Origin: CPC320 sp002684375
GTDB taxonomy: Bacteria; Pseudomonadota; Alphaproteobacteria; Rhodobacterales; Rhodobacteraceae
DNA: 64,000 nucleotides
Direction: 5' to 3'
Assembly: GCA_965662545.1 (NCBI GenBank)
Contig: CBFIHZ010000001.1
Span: forward strand, 124,001 to 188,000
Shown: one piece after another, positions 17,730 through 25,872 of the stretch
Numbering within the stretch: position 1 is the stretch's first letter
Layout of the letters: each line of letters starts with the position of its first letter
Translations under genes and position numbers: made by a program
The notes under the pieces: generated by a model
Database searches by the model: none
Told to the model about the DNA's origin: nothing
Seen by the model: the letters and a program-made list of their open reading frames with translations, nothing else

Positions 17730-18668
17730 ATGGCGTTACGATTCACCCTTCGGCAATTGGAATACTTTGTCACGGTTGGCGAGCAGGGTTCAATCGCGCG
17801 TGCAAGCACGCACTTGAACGTGTCATCCCCGTCGATTTCCGCGGCGATATCCCAACTTGAAGATGAATTTGGTTTGCCGTTGTTTGTGCGAAAACATGCC
17901 CATGGTTTAAGCCTGACTCAGGCTGGCCGCCAATTTATGGTGCAGGCGCGCAAGGTCTTGGTTGAGGGGGACAGCCTCAATCGACTCGCGGGTGCAATCT
18001 CTGGAAATGTGCAAGGACCGTTGAGCGTTGGATGCCTGTTGACCTTTGCGCAGGTTCTGCTGCCAGCAATCCGGCGTGAGTTTCAGCACAGGTACGCGGA
18101 CGTGCAAGTATCGCAAACCGAGTGCGACCAAGAAATACTGATCGAGAAATTGCGATGTGCAGAAATTGACGTTGCACTGACCTATGATCTTGAGGTGCCA
18201 TCGGACCTTGAATTCATCGCTGCGCGATCCTTGCCCTTGTACGTCGTTGTCGCCGCCGATCATCCGCTTGCAAAACACACGTCCTTGACGGTTGAAACGC
18301 TGGTTGATTATCCCATGGTACTGCTCGACTTACCGATGAGCCGAACCTATTTTATGCAGGCGTTTGACCGTGCTGGTATGACACCCAATATCGCTGAACG
18401 CACCCGTGATATGGCCGTTATGCGATCACTGGTGGCCAACGGATTTGGTTTTTCGGTAGCAAATATTCGCCCTCATTCAGATTTGTCGCCAGATGGTCGC
18501 GCGTTGTGCTTTATCCCTTTTGAAGGGGCGCCGCGTCCCCTGTGTTTAGGCTTTCTCGTTCCCGTAGGTGCGCGCAGTGTTCTATCGGTCGATGCTTTTA
18601 TCGATCATGCATCGCGAACCATATCAAAGTGGAACTATCCCGGACTGCCACTTGCCGATGATAGTTAA
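17730..18668 (+). CDS. LysR-family transcriptional regulator
   Basis: A 312-residue LysR regulator. The winged helix-turn-helix covers residues 1-60 (LRQLEYFVTVGEQGSIARAS, then SSPSISAAISQLEDEFGLPLFVR), followed by the linker helix and a periplasmic-binding-like effector domain from about residue 90. I start at ATG 17730 because the protein then begins MALRFTLRQLEYF, as the family does; the upstream extension overlaps the aldehyde dehydrogenase. It is the fifth gene of the plus unit, 14 bp after the dehydrogenase. Probable targets are the divergent region 13615-13815 and the 96-bp gap in front of the next gene, which share a CTAAGCC element. Confidence 0.88.
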   Translation: MALRFTLRQLEYFVTVGEQGSIARASTHLNVSSPSISAAISQLEDEFGLPLFVRKHAHGLSLTQAGRQFMVQARKVLVEGDSLNRLAGAISGNVQGPLSVGCLLTFAQVLLPAIRREFQHRYADVQVSQTECDQEILIEKLRCAEIDVALTYDLEVPSDLEFIAARSLPLYVVVAADHPLAKHTSLTVETLVDYPMVLLDLPMSRTYFMQAFDRAGMTPNIAERTRDMAVMRSLVANGFGFSVANIRPHSDLSPDGRALCFIPFEGAPRPLCLGFLVPVGARSVLSVDAFIDHASRTISKWNYPGLPLADDS

Positions 18669-18672
18669 TCCC

Positions 18673-18712
18673 AGCCTAAGCCATGCTTTTACAAGCATGA
18701 CTTTAGCCTAAG
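18673..18712. promoter_or_regulatory. Direct repeats flanking a palindrome upstream of the amine dehydrogenase
   Basis: AGCCTAAG occurs at 18673-18680 and again at 18705-18712, 32 bp apart (about three helical turns). Between them is a perfect hairpin, CATGCTT (18682-18688), TTAC, AAGCATG (18693-18699). The set lies in the gap between the LysR gene and the flavoprotein gene at 18765. It could be a LysR operator, or the hairpin could act as a weak terminator for lysR; there is no following T-tract, which favours an operator. Confidence 0.5.
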
Positions 18713-18764
18713 TCAATTTTCTGTCACCACTATCCAAAAGCCCCATCCTTTCAGGAGTAACCCT

Positions 18765-20834
18765 GTGCGCGATTCTCGGTATGACATCCTTTTCCAACCT
18801 ATGCAGATCGGTCCAGTGACGGCCAAAAATCGGTTCTATCAAGTCCCTCATTGCAATGGGGGCGGTTACCGCGATCCATCTGCCGCCGCCGCCATGCGCG
18901 GGTCAAAGGCCGAAGGTGGTTGGGGTGTTATTTTCACGGAGCAATGTGAGATGCACCATACATCTGAAATTACGCCTTTCATTGAGCTGCGGCTGTGGGA
19001 GGACAAAGATATTCCGATGTTGCACAAGATGTCCGACAAAATGAAGGAACATGGTGCCTTGGCTGGAATTCAATTAGCGTATTCTGGTGTAAACGGTCCG
19101 AATTTGTATTCTAAAGAAGTTCCACTGGCCGTCTCCGCCCAGCCTATCCGCACATTCACTAATGATCCTGTTCAAGCGCGCGCTTTGGACAAAACCGATA
19201 TCAAGGACTTGCGTCGTTGGTTCGTGAATGCGGCAAAACGCTCTAAAGAAGCCGGTTTTGATCTGATCTGCCTTTATGGGGCGCATGGTTTTGGTATTTT
19301 CCAACATTTCCTCAGCCGGGCCACCAATCACCGTACAGATGAATATGGTGGCAGTCTGGAAAATCGCGCGCGGTTCGTAAATGAAGTGATCGCAGATATG
19401 CGCGATGCCGTTGGTGACACAATGGGCCTTACCTTGCGTTTGTCATTGGACGAAACGATTGGCAATTTGGGGTTTTCCAACGACGAAGTTCGTGAGTTTG
19501 TTGAAATGAACCGCAACCTGCCCGATCTGTGGGATTTAGCCCAAGGCACCTGGGAAGATTGTTCTGGCCCGTCGAGGTTCAAAGAAGAAGCAGCGCAGCA
19601 CGAATTGGTCAAAGGAATTCATGCGCTGACCGATAAGCCAATCGTTGGAGTCGGACGCTTCACCAGCCCAGACGTCATGGCGAAAATGATCAAATCTGGC
19701 ACTTTGGATTTCATCGGGTGCGCACGTCCGTCGATCGCTGATCCGTTCCTGCCAAAAAAGATTGAAGAAGGCCGTATCGAAGACATCCGCGAATGTATTG
19801 GCTGCAATATCTGCGTTACAGGCGATATGACTATGTCGATAAGCCGTTGCACCCAGAACCCGACGTTTATGGAAGAATGGCGCAAGGGCTGGCATCCCGA
19901 GCGTATGAACACCAAAGGCGCTAGCTCCAATGTGCTCGTGATTGGTGCAGGCCCTGCTGGCCTTGAGGCGGCACGCGCCGTTGCAGAGCGTGGCTACGAC
20001 GTGGCGTTGGCCGAAGCGGGTACGGTCTTGGGCGGTCGCGTGGCGCGCGAGCGTCATCTTCCCGGCCTCAGTGCGTGGGGTCGCGTAGCCGATTACCGAG
20101 AGTACCAATTAAGTCAAAAGCCAAACGTCGAAAGTTATTTTGAAAGTGAACTCGACGCGGAAAGCATCCTCGAGTTTGGGTTTGAAAACGTCTGTATCGC
20201 GACAGGCGCAAAGTGGCGGCGCGACGGCGTGTCCCGACAACACGTGGAACCGTTTCCGACGGATGCCGCGATGCCAATTTTCACGCCTGATGATTTGATG
20301 AACGGTGCCGTCCCGACGGGGCATGTAGTGATTTACGATGACGACCACTATTATATGGGGGGCGTTTTGGCCGAATTGCTCATCCAAAAGGGATGTAGTG
20401 TTACCCTCGTCACGCCTGCGGCCTACGTCAGCGAATGGACACTGAACACGTTAGAACAGCACGAAATCCATCGCCGACTGGCCACAATGGGGGTCACAAT
20501 TGAACTTAATCGTGGGATAACCGCCATTGGTAAGGACTATGTTCAGACAAACTGCATGTTTACTGACATGACCCGGCCGCTCTGCTGTGGCGCTGTGTTG
20601 CTGGTGTCTTCACGTTTGGAGAACAAAAGCGTGTTCGACGACTTAAAGCTGCGCGCGGCAGAATGGGCGGACGCGGGAATTAAGTCTGTAAAGTTGATTG
20701 GAGATGCAAATGCGCCAGGTCCGATTGCCTGGGCCACCTATGCTGGTCACCGCTATGCCCGAGAACTGGACGAGCAAGATATCGGGGACGCTCTTCCATT
20801 CCGCCGCGAAATCACAGACCTTGCAGTGAATTAA
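18765..20834 (+). CDS. Trimethylamine dehydrogenase-type iron-sulfur flavoprotein
   Basis: A 689-residue enzyme of the TMADH / dimethylamine / histamine dehydrogenase group. It has an FMN-binding old-yellow-enzyme barrel (1-370), a [4Fe-4S] site and a C-terminal double Rossmann domain (from about 388, VIGAGPAGLEAARAVAERG). Cys30 (FYQVPHC) matches the Cys that forms the 6-S-cysteinyl FMN link in TMADH. The cluster cysteines appear in ECIGCNIC and, 12 residues on, SRCTQN. The YGAHG block near 173-177 carries the expected Tyr and His. Such enzymes oxidatively demethylate or deaminate amines and pass electrons to ETF. Given the polyamine neighbours the substrate may not be trimethylamine. The start is GTG at 18765, with AGGAG eight bases upstream. 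Confidence 0.85.
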   Translation: MRDSRYDILFQPMQIGPVTAKNRFYQVPHCNGGGYRDPSAAAAMRGSKAEGGWGVIFTEQCEMHHTSEITPFIELRLWEDKDIPMLHKMSDKMKEHGALAGIQLAYSGVNGPNLYSKEVPLAVSAQPIRTFTNDPVQARALDKTDIKDLRRWFVNAAKRSKEAGFDLICLYGAHGFGIFQHFLSRATNHRTDEYGGSLENRARFVNEVIADMRDAVGDTMGLTLRLSLDETIGNLGFSNDEVREFVEMNRNLPDLWDLAQGTWEDCSGPSRFKEEAAQHELVKGIHALTDKPIVGVGRFTSPDVMAKMIKSGTLDFIGCARPSIADPFLPKKIEEGRIEDIRECIGCNICVTGDMTMSISRCTQNPTFMEEWRKGWHPERMNTKGASSNVLVIGAGPAGLEAARAVAERGYDVALAEAGTVLGGRVARERHLPGLSAWGRVADYREYQLSQKPNVESYFESELDAESILEFGFENVCIATGAKWRRDGVSRQHVEPFPTDAAMPIFTPDDLMNGAVPTGHVVIYDDDHYYMGGVLAELLIQKGCSVTLVTPAAYVSEWTLNTLEQHEIHRRLATMGVTIELNRGITAIGKDYVQTNCMFTDMTRPLCCGAVLLVSSRLENKSVFDDLKLRAAEWADAGIKSVKLIGDANAPGPIAWATYAGHRYARELDEQDIGDALPFRREITDLAVN

Positions 20835-20839
20835 TGAAA

Positions 20840-20864
20840 GCGGGCCCGTTTCCCGCGTTGCTTT
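20840..20864 (+). terminator. Weak terminator candidate after the amine dehydrogenase
   Basis: GCGGG (20840-20844) can pair with CCCGC (20852-20856) across a 7-base loop. It is followed by GTTGCTTTT. The hairpin sits six bases past the stop codon at 20834, the right place for a Rho-independent terminator, although the stem is short and the T-run broken. Confidence 0.4.
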
Positions 20865-21530
20865 TGGTTTATGCTAAGGTATCCATGCTCAATATTCACA
20901 GCACACCAAAAGCTGCACAGTGTCATGGTCTTCGGATCAAATGGAATTGCGCTCAATCTGGCTAAAAAAGCCCAAAAAAAAGATATCAAAGCCCTCTATG
21001 TGGACGCACACACAGCGACAGCATAACAAAAATAAGGCTCTCACTAACTCTGTGTGGGCTGTCTTACGTTGGCATTAGAGAGTGGCGAAATCTGACAAAA
21101 GGAAAAGAGAGCTTTGTAATCAAGTATTGATCCCTTATCACCGCCAATGCGTTCCCAATTATGGAACATTTACGGATAAATGGCATCATAGGTGATCTAG
21201 ACGGAATGTGAACCGCTCTGTACGAGATCACACAGGTGTCTAAAAGTCAGCTCAATTTTGATATAAAATAAAAGTCCATACAATTATAAGATATTTACAT
21301 ATACCTTGCGCCGCGCAAGCGGGGGCCAAGTGGACCTCTATCTGGTCGATTGTGGTGTGGTCTCCAAGGGAGATCCAGTGTCATTTTGAGCTTGATTCAT
21401 TCATTTGCTTTGTTGCGCCTATCGGGCATCACAACAAATTTCGGTAAGTTCATAGCGTAGGTCAGTCGCTGGTTTTAAAGTATGCTCAAGCTGAACATTG
21501 ACGTATTCATTTTCCAAAAATCTGGTTTGA
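20865..21530. other. Gene-poor interval without recognisable coding sequence
   Basis: I find no gene here that I can support. A 33-codon reading frame (20925-21026, plus strand) begins at an ATG but resembles nothing I know. The stretch is AT-richer than its surroundings, especially 21250-21300. GCTTTGTTGCGCC near 21409-21421 recalls ends of IS5-like elements, without a partner repeat. The interval may be the remains of mobile DNA, given the hairpins that follow. Confidence 0.45.
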
Positions 21531-21534
21531 AATC

Positions 21535-21620
21535 TCCGACTTCAGTCGGAAAAGATCCCATTGTGCGCCGCAGGCGCTCTAAACCACTGAACCCCTCGAC
21601 TTTAGTCGGAGGAGGTTCAG
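21535..21620. repeat. Two related hairpins resembling IS200/IS605 ends
   Basis: Hairpin 1 (21535-21550) is TCCGACT-tc-AGTCGGA, a 7-bp stem. Hairpin 2 (21587-21620) has an outer stem CTGAACC/GGTTCAG, then CCT/AGG and CGACT/AGTCG around a TT loop, about 15 bp with two bulged bases. Both share the core CGACTTYAGTCGGA, spaced 60 bp. CGACTTTAGTCG hairpins followed by GAGG..TTCA are characteristic of the right ends (and guide RNA 3' ends) of IS200/IS605 tnpB elements. No tnpA or tnpB frame is present. Hairpin 2 could also terminate the acyl-CoA synthetase transcript arriving from the other strand. Confidence 0.5.
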
Positions 21621-21647
21621 TTTAAAAGCGGGGGTACAATTCCGAAT

Positions 21648-23528
21648 TTATTCGATGATATTTTCGGAGGCCAACAGTACCCTCCCCTCAAATAAATAAG
21701 CGGCCAGGGCTTTCTCAAGGTCAGAAACGCGCGACTGCCCTTCTGGGGCGAGCGTCACGGTGACCTGCATGCCCCGTTTGCCACGCGCAACAACGTCAAT
21801 TTTACTATTTGTAAGAGAGAGTTCGTTTTGAACTAAATCAGTGACTTTTAACTTGACGGCTTCGCACCGCAAACTTGGTTTGTAAATTTTACCAACTGTA
21901 GTGAGAGGGATCTCGTCAATAACTTGAATGATCTTTGGCCATGCTGGGCGCTCATCTATCGTATTTTGAGCATGTTGTTGCAGCTCTTCGACGCTTGCCT
22001 CATGGCCTTTTTGCAACTGCAAAAAACAAATGGGTACTTCTCCGGCATAGGCGTCGGGCATGCCAACGGCAGCAGCCAGCATCACTGCAGGATGTGTGCT
22101 CATGGCATTCTCAATCATGGCGGGGTCGATGTTGTGACCACTGCGTATAATAAGGTCTTTTGACCGTCCGGCAATATACAGACAACCCTGGGCATCTTTG
22201 TACCCAAGATCGCCTGAATTAAGCACTCCTTGGTTAAAGACACCCTCGTCGTGTTTTGAGTCGCTATAGCCGGGGGAAACGTGAGCACCGCGTATCGCAA
22301 TGATTCCGATTTCTCCGACTTCACAAACCTTACCAAGGCTGTCGTCTGCGTTTGGGCGTAAAACGTCTACCTGAGTATAGGGTAGGTTCCAACCAACAGA
22401 GCCGGCATTGCCGTTTCCACAAGGTGGATCAATGCTGACCAATCCCGAGGCCTCGGTCATCCCTAAAATTTCGAAAAGTTCACGCCCTGTAACTTCCTTG
22501 AACTGTTTCTTGACTGCCGGTGGTAGCAAGGCGGCACCCGTTAAACCAGCCCGCACTGAACTAATGTCCTGCGTACCCGGAGACGTTTGTAAAACGGCTC
22601 CGAGCGCTGTAGGAACCCCTGCCAGCAATGTCGCTTTATGCTTGGCCGCCAAGCGCCAAAACCCCTCTATGACTGTTGGATTGCGCAGTCCTGAGGGTGA
22701 CATTATTAACAATTCCAGTCCGGCCATAAAGCCGCTTAGACCGGCGATAATCGTCCCTGCGACATGAAACAGCGGAAACGTTGCGGTTAAAACATCATCA
22801 GAGGTGTAACCACACATTGAGGCCCCACCAAAAGCGGCCACCAGTTGGCTGCGATGCGTGTGGGCGACAAGTTTAGGCACACCCGTTGTGCCCCCTGTAT
22901 GAAAATACGCCGCTAAATCATCGCCGCTGCGCGTAATGCCAAAGTTCAGACGGTCGTCGGGTTGGGCCATTAGTGCCGTGGAGAAATCGATCACTCCTTC
23001 CTCCGTTGGTGTGTCAGGATGGGCCACGCGTATCAAAATCAATTCAGGAATTTGGCTGCGCAATTCCAACGCTTTTTCCCAGATATCGAGTTGAGGGTGA
23101 GGCCCTAAAGCAACCAGAATTTTTGCACCTGACGTTTTGATCAGTTCAGCAATACTCTCTCGCTGTAAAAGGAAGTTGATCGGAACCGCATACCCTGCAG
23201 TTTCCGCACCCCACAATGTAACGTGGGTTTCGACCAAAGAGGGCAGCATAAAAGCGACCCCTGGCGCAGGGCCACCAATATCAGTGAACATGTTAGCTGC
23301 GCGTCGAATCTGACCAAGCAACTGGACATAGCTAACCTGCCTTGGTTGTTCGTCCGCCGCTCCCGTCATGAGCATGGTGATCGCAGTGGCGTCGGGGTTC
23401 TGCGCCGCGCTTTCAGAAAATACGTCTAGAATACTCTGTTCCGGCAAGCGCGCCTCAAGCGTCATTTCGGCTTCAAACCGTTTCAGGTCGCGCGCGTTCC
23501 GGATTGGCTGACTGCCGAGGTTGGCCAT
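21648..23528 (-). CDS. Acyl-CoA synthetase (AMP-binding superfamily)
   Basis: A 626-residue adenylate-forming enzyme that activates a carboxylic acid to its CoA thioester. The AMP-binding P-loop motif is YFHTGGTTGVPK at about 207-218, followed by FPLFHVAGT near 247-255, the GMTEASG motif near 354-360, the GDLGYKDAQGCLYIAGRSKD hinge near 432-451, and the catalytic Lys in LTTVGKIYKP near 540-549. About 70 residues extend past the usual end. GAGGAG lies seven bases before the ATG. It stands alone between gene-poor stretches; the preceding 23529-23793 holds no gene I can support. The acid substrate is unknown. Confidence 0.85.
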   Translation of the reverse strand: MANLGSQPIRNARDLKRFEAEMTLEARLPEQSILDVFSESAAQNPDATAITMLMTGAADEQPRQVSYVQLLGQIRRAANMFTDIGGPAPGVAFMLPSLVETHVTLWGAETAGYAVPINFLLQRESIAELIKTSGAKILVALGPHPQLDIWEKALELRSQIPELILIRVAHPDTPTEEGVIDFSTALMAQPDDRLNFGITRSGDDLAAYFHTGGTTGVPKLVAHTHRSQLVAAFGGASMCGYTSDDVLTATFPLFHVAGTIIAGLSGFMAGLELLIMSPSGLRNPTVIEGFWRLAAKHKATLLAGVPTALGAVLQTSPGTQDISSVRAGLTGAALLPPAVKKQFKEVTGRELFEILGMTEASGLVSIDPPCGNGNAGSVGWNLPYTQVDVLRPNADDSLGKVCEVGEIGIIAIRGAHVSPGYSDSKHDEGVFNQGVLNSGDLGYKDAQGCLYIAGRSKDLIIRSGHNIDPAMIENAMSTHPAVMLAAAVGMPDAYAGEVPICFLQLQKGHEASVEELQQHAQNTIDERPAWPKIIQVIDEIPLTTVGKIYKPSLRCEAVKLKVTDLVQNELSLTNSKIDVVARGKRGMQVTVTLAPEGQSRVSDLEKALAAYLFEGRVLLASENIIE

Positions 23529-23793
23529 ACTGTACTCCTCATGTATTCTTTTTAACCAGCACTATCCTTGCGCAATAAAATAAAATGGGCAATCGCGCTT
23601 CACACATTGATGCGTCTTTTCACAGTCTCACCGGGCGGAAAGGCTGACATGGTTGCTGCGATCAATCACACACAGGTTAAAAACTACACGACCGTTCAGA
23701 GGGTCTGGAATTGTTGAGCAAGTTCTCAGTCTTAGGCAAAGGCCCTGCAAGAGATGTCTATCTAATGGTTTCAGTGAAGGCCGTGCCAAAATG

Positions 23794-24696
23794 TCAGTGT
23801 GAGGGATGGGTTTGTCGAATCTGCGCACGTTTCCAGATGATCAGGCCGGATAGCATGATGATCGCCGCTCCGGTCAAGGTCATACCGTCGGGGATATCCG
23901 CAAACACCAGATAGCTTTCAACGGTGAGAAAAATCAAAAAGCTGTAGGTATACGGCATCAATGTGTTGGCGGGTGCGAACCCATGCGCGCGGGTAAGTAA
24001 ATCATGGCCGGCCCAAGCCCAGACCCCGAGGCTGCACATCAAGCCCCATTCCAGTAAAGAATGTGGCATGACCCAGGTCCAGATCGCCATTGGTAGCAGA
24101 CTGACTGTGCCCAGAAAGCCCATATAAAATTGCATGGTTTCGGTTGCGACTATCCCCGATAACCGGCGTGTGAGAATTGAATAAAGGGCCAGTGCTGCCG
24201 CGTTGTAACAGGTCAATATGGCGGCCCAGTGAAAGCTTTCGCCAAACGGACGGATGACCACGATTACGCCTGAAAACCCCAAACAGATAGCAAACCATCG
24301 CCACGGCCCAACCCGTTCACCCAGCATGGGCCAAGACAGTAAGCACACAACAATAGGTGCAGAGAACATGATGGCCGAAACCACGGTTAACGACAGATAG
24401 CGCAGTACGATGAAGTTTAACGCGGTTGCACTGACCAGTAAAAATGCCCGGAACATCACCAGACCGAAATGATCTGTGGCAAACCGATCCCGGCTGATGC
24501 CACCGCGTGCGATTAAGAAAATACTGATAATAAAATGCGACGCATAGCGCATAAAGGCGAGTTGAAACGAGGCCAGACCTGCGTAGAGCAACCATTTGAC
24601 CGAAGTATCCACCAACGAAAACAAAAAGTAAGCTCCAAGCATCATCCCGATGCCAAGATTGGGGTTTTCACTGTTCTGCTGTGCGCGCAAAGCCAT
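23794..24696 (-). CDS. EamA/DMT-family membrane transporter
   Basis: A 300-residue inner-membrane protein with ten hydrophobic segments in two EamA repeats (about 14-135 and 150-290), the layout of drug/metabolite exporters. The ATG at 24694-24696 (complement) is preferred over a TTG three codons upstream. The C-terminus ends in a short basic tail (IIWKRAQIRQTHPSH). It sits between the acyl-CoA synthetase and the sugar-acid locus, with 138 bp to the latter. The substrate cannot be inferred. Confidence 0.8.
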   Translation of the reverse strand: MALRAQQNSENPNLGIGMMLGAYFLFSLVDTSVKWLLYAGLASFQLAFMRYASHFIISIFLIARGGISRDRFATDHFGLVMFRAFLLVSATALNFIVLRYLSLTVVSAIMFSAPIVVCLLSWPMLGERVGPWRWFAICLGFSGVIVVIRPFGESFHWAAILTCYNAAALALYSILTRRLSGIVATETMQFYMGFLGTVSLLPMAIWTWVMPHSLLEWGLMCSLGVWAWAGHDLLTRAHGFAPANTLMPYTYSFLIFLTVESYLVFADIPDGMTLTGAAIIMLSGLIIWKRAQIRQTHPSH

Positions 24697-24834
24697 ACTT
24701 AGCAATCAAATATAGCGAAAAACACCCCAGCGATTTGCCGGTTTGGCGCAAATTCCGTGATCGGGTATGTGCGACGGGCCCCCATAGACTGGGTCTGGCC
24801 TTTGTGGGGTGCCATTTCAGGTCTCTTTCTGTCG

Positions 24835-25872
24835 TTAGGCTTGGGTTGGTGGCTTTGCAAGATTGGCTGCCACTGCCTTATTGTCGGCCTTTTGGCAAAG
24901 TAATTCTTCGAGCTTGAGAGTTATCTCCAGCGTTTTTTGTGCATCAAAAACCGATATCAAAGGTTCACTTTTGCGGCTCATCACCTCGACAAAGTGATCC
25001 AGTTGCCGCCGCAGCGGCGTGGTGTTGGCGATATGCAAGGGCTCGGCTGTTGGCGATTGGGACCAGTCTTCAGCGCCAGACCACTTGGTCATTGATGGGA
25101 AAGAAACGCCCCCGCGCGTGCCGGTAATCCAAAGCATATCTTGACCACTGGCCGCGATATGAGGGTTTTCAGCCGTCCCCGCCTCGAACCCCCACGGGCT
25201 GGGTGTCGTATCGGCAAAGCTGATTGCGGCGGTTGCGCCCGAGGCAAAAAGCATCGCAACTGCGCCGCTTTCGATCCTGTGGGTGGCTCTTATATGGGCT
25301 GCACCAACTGCGGTGATGTCGATAATTTCGCCCAATACAAATCGCAGGACATCTATATCATGCACCAGATTGATCATGACAGGGCTGCCTGATTTCGTAC
25401 GCCAGTTCTGCTCGAAATACGCATTGGGTTTGCGCATCGCCCAAATCATTGTTGCAGTTATGGGGGTGCCAATCTCGCCATTACCAACCATTTTCTTGAG
25501 ATGCTGGACGCTGTGGTGATAGCGCCGATGATGACCGACAAGGCTTGCAACGCCCGATCTTTGAACGGCCTCGGCCAGTTGGGTCGCCTCTTGCAGGGTT
25601 GCTGTCACCGGCTTTTCAATCAAGACATCCCAGCCGCGTTGTGCCGCATCAATGCCATGGCTGCTGTGAAGATGTGTTGGTGTGGCGATGATCGCGCCAT
25701 CAACATCGGTTTTGACATCCTCAAGATCGTGAAAATACCGCACATCGGCATCTCTGTGTAGGTCCGCGTTCGGTTCGACCACCCCAACTAATGTGCAGTC
25801 TGGGTGCTGTTGCACGGAAGTCGCATGTCTGGCCCCGATCAACCCGTTACCTATTACCAAGACGCGTTTCAC
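24835..25872 (-). CDS. Gfo/Idh/MocA-family oxidoreductase
   Basis: A 345-residue NAD(P)-dependent dehydrogenase. The N-terminal Rossmann motif is VIGNGLIGARHA at 5-16, the conserved EKP block (DVLIEKPVTATL) at 82-93, and the catalytic-domain motif with GSPVMINLVHDIDVLRF near 160-177, including the family's His in place of the usual GGhxxD. Members oxidise or reduce sugars, inositols and sugar acids. The start overlaps the UxaA-type dehydratase by 4 bp, so it is the last gene of the TRAP / dehydratase unit and probably processes the same substrate or its epimer. Confidence 0.87.
   Translation of the reverse strand: MKRVLVIGNGLIGARHATSVQQHPDCTLVGVVEPNADLHRDADVRYFHDLEDVKTDVDGAIIATPTHLHSSHGIDAAQRGWDVLIEKPVTATLQEATQLAEAVQRSGVASLVGHHRRYHHSVQHLKKMVGNGEIGTPITATMIWAMRKPNAYFEQNWRTKSGSPVMINLVHDIDVLRFVLGEIIDITAVGAAHIRATHRIESGAVAMLFASGATAAISFADTTPSPWGFEAGTAENPHIAASGQDMLWITGTRGGVSFPSMTKWSGAEDWSQSPTAEPLHIANTTPLRRQLDHFVEVMSRKSEPLISVFDAQKTLEITLKLEELLCQKADNKAVAANLAKPPTQA

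Noticed and set aside
21403..21435. GCTTTGTTGCGCC as an IS5-type terminal inverted repeat
   Set aside because: No partner repeat or transposase fragment was found; too short to support alone.
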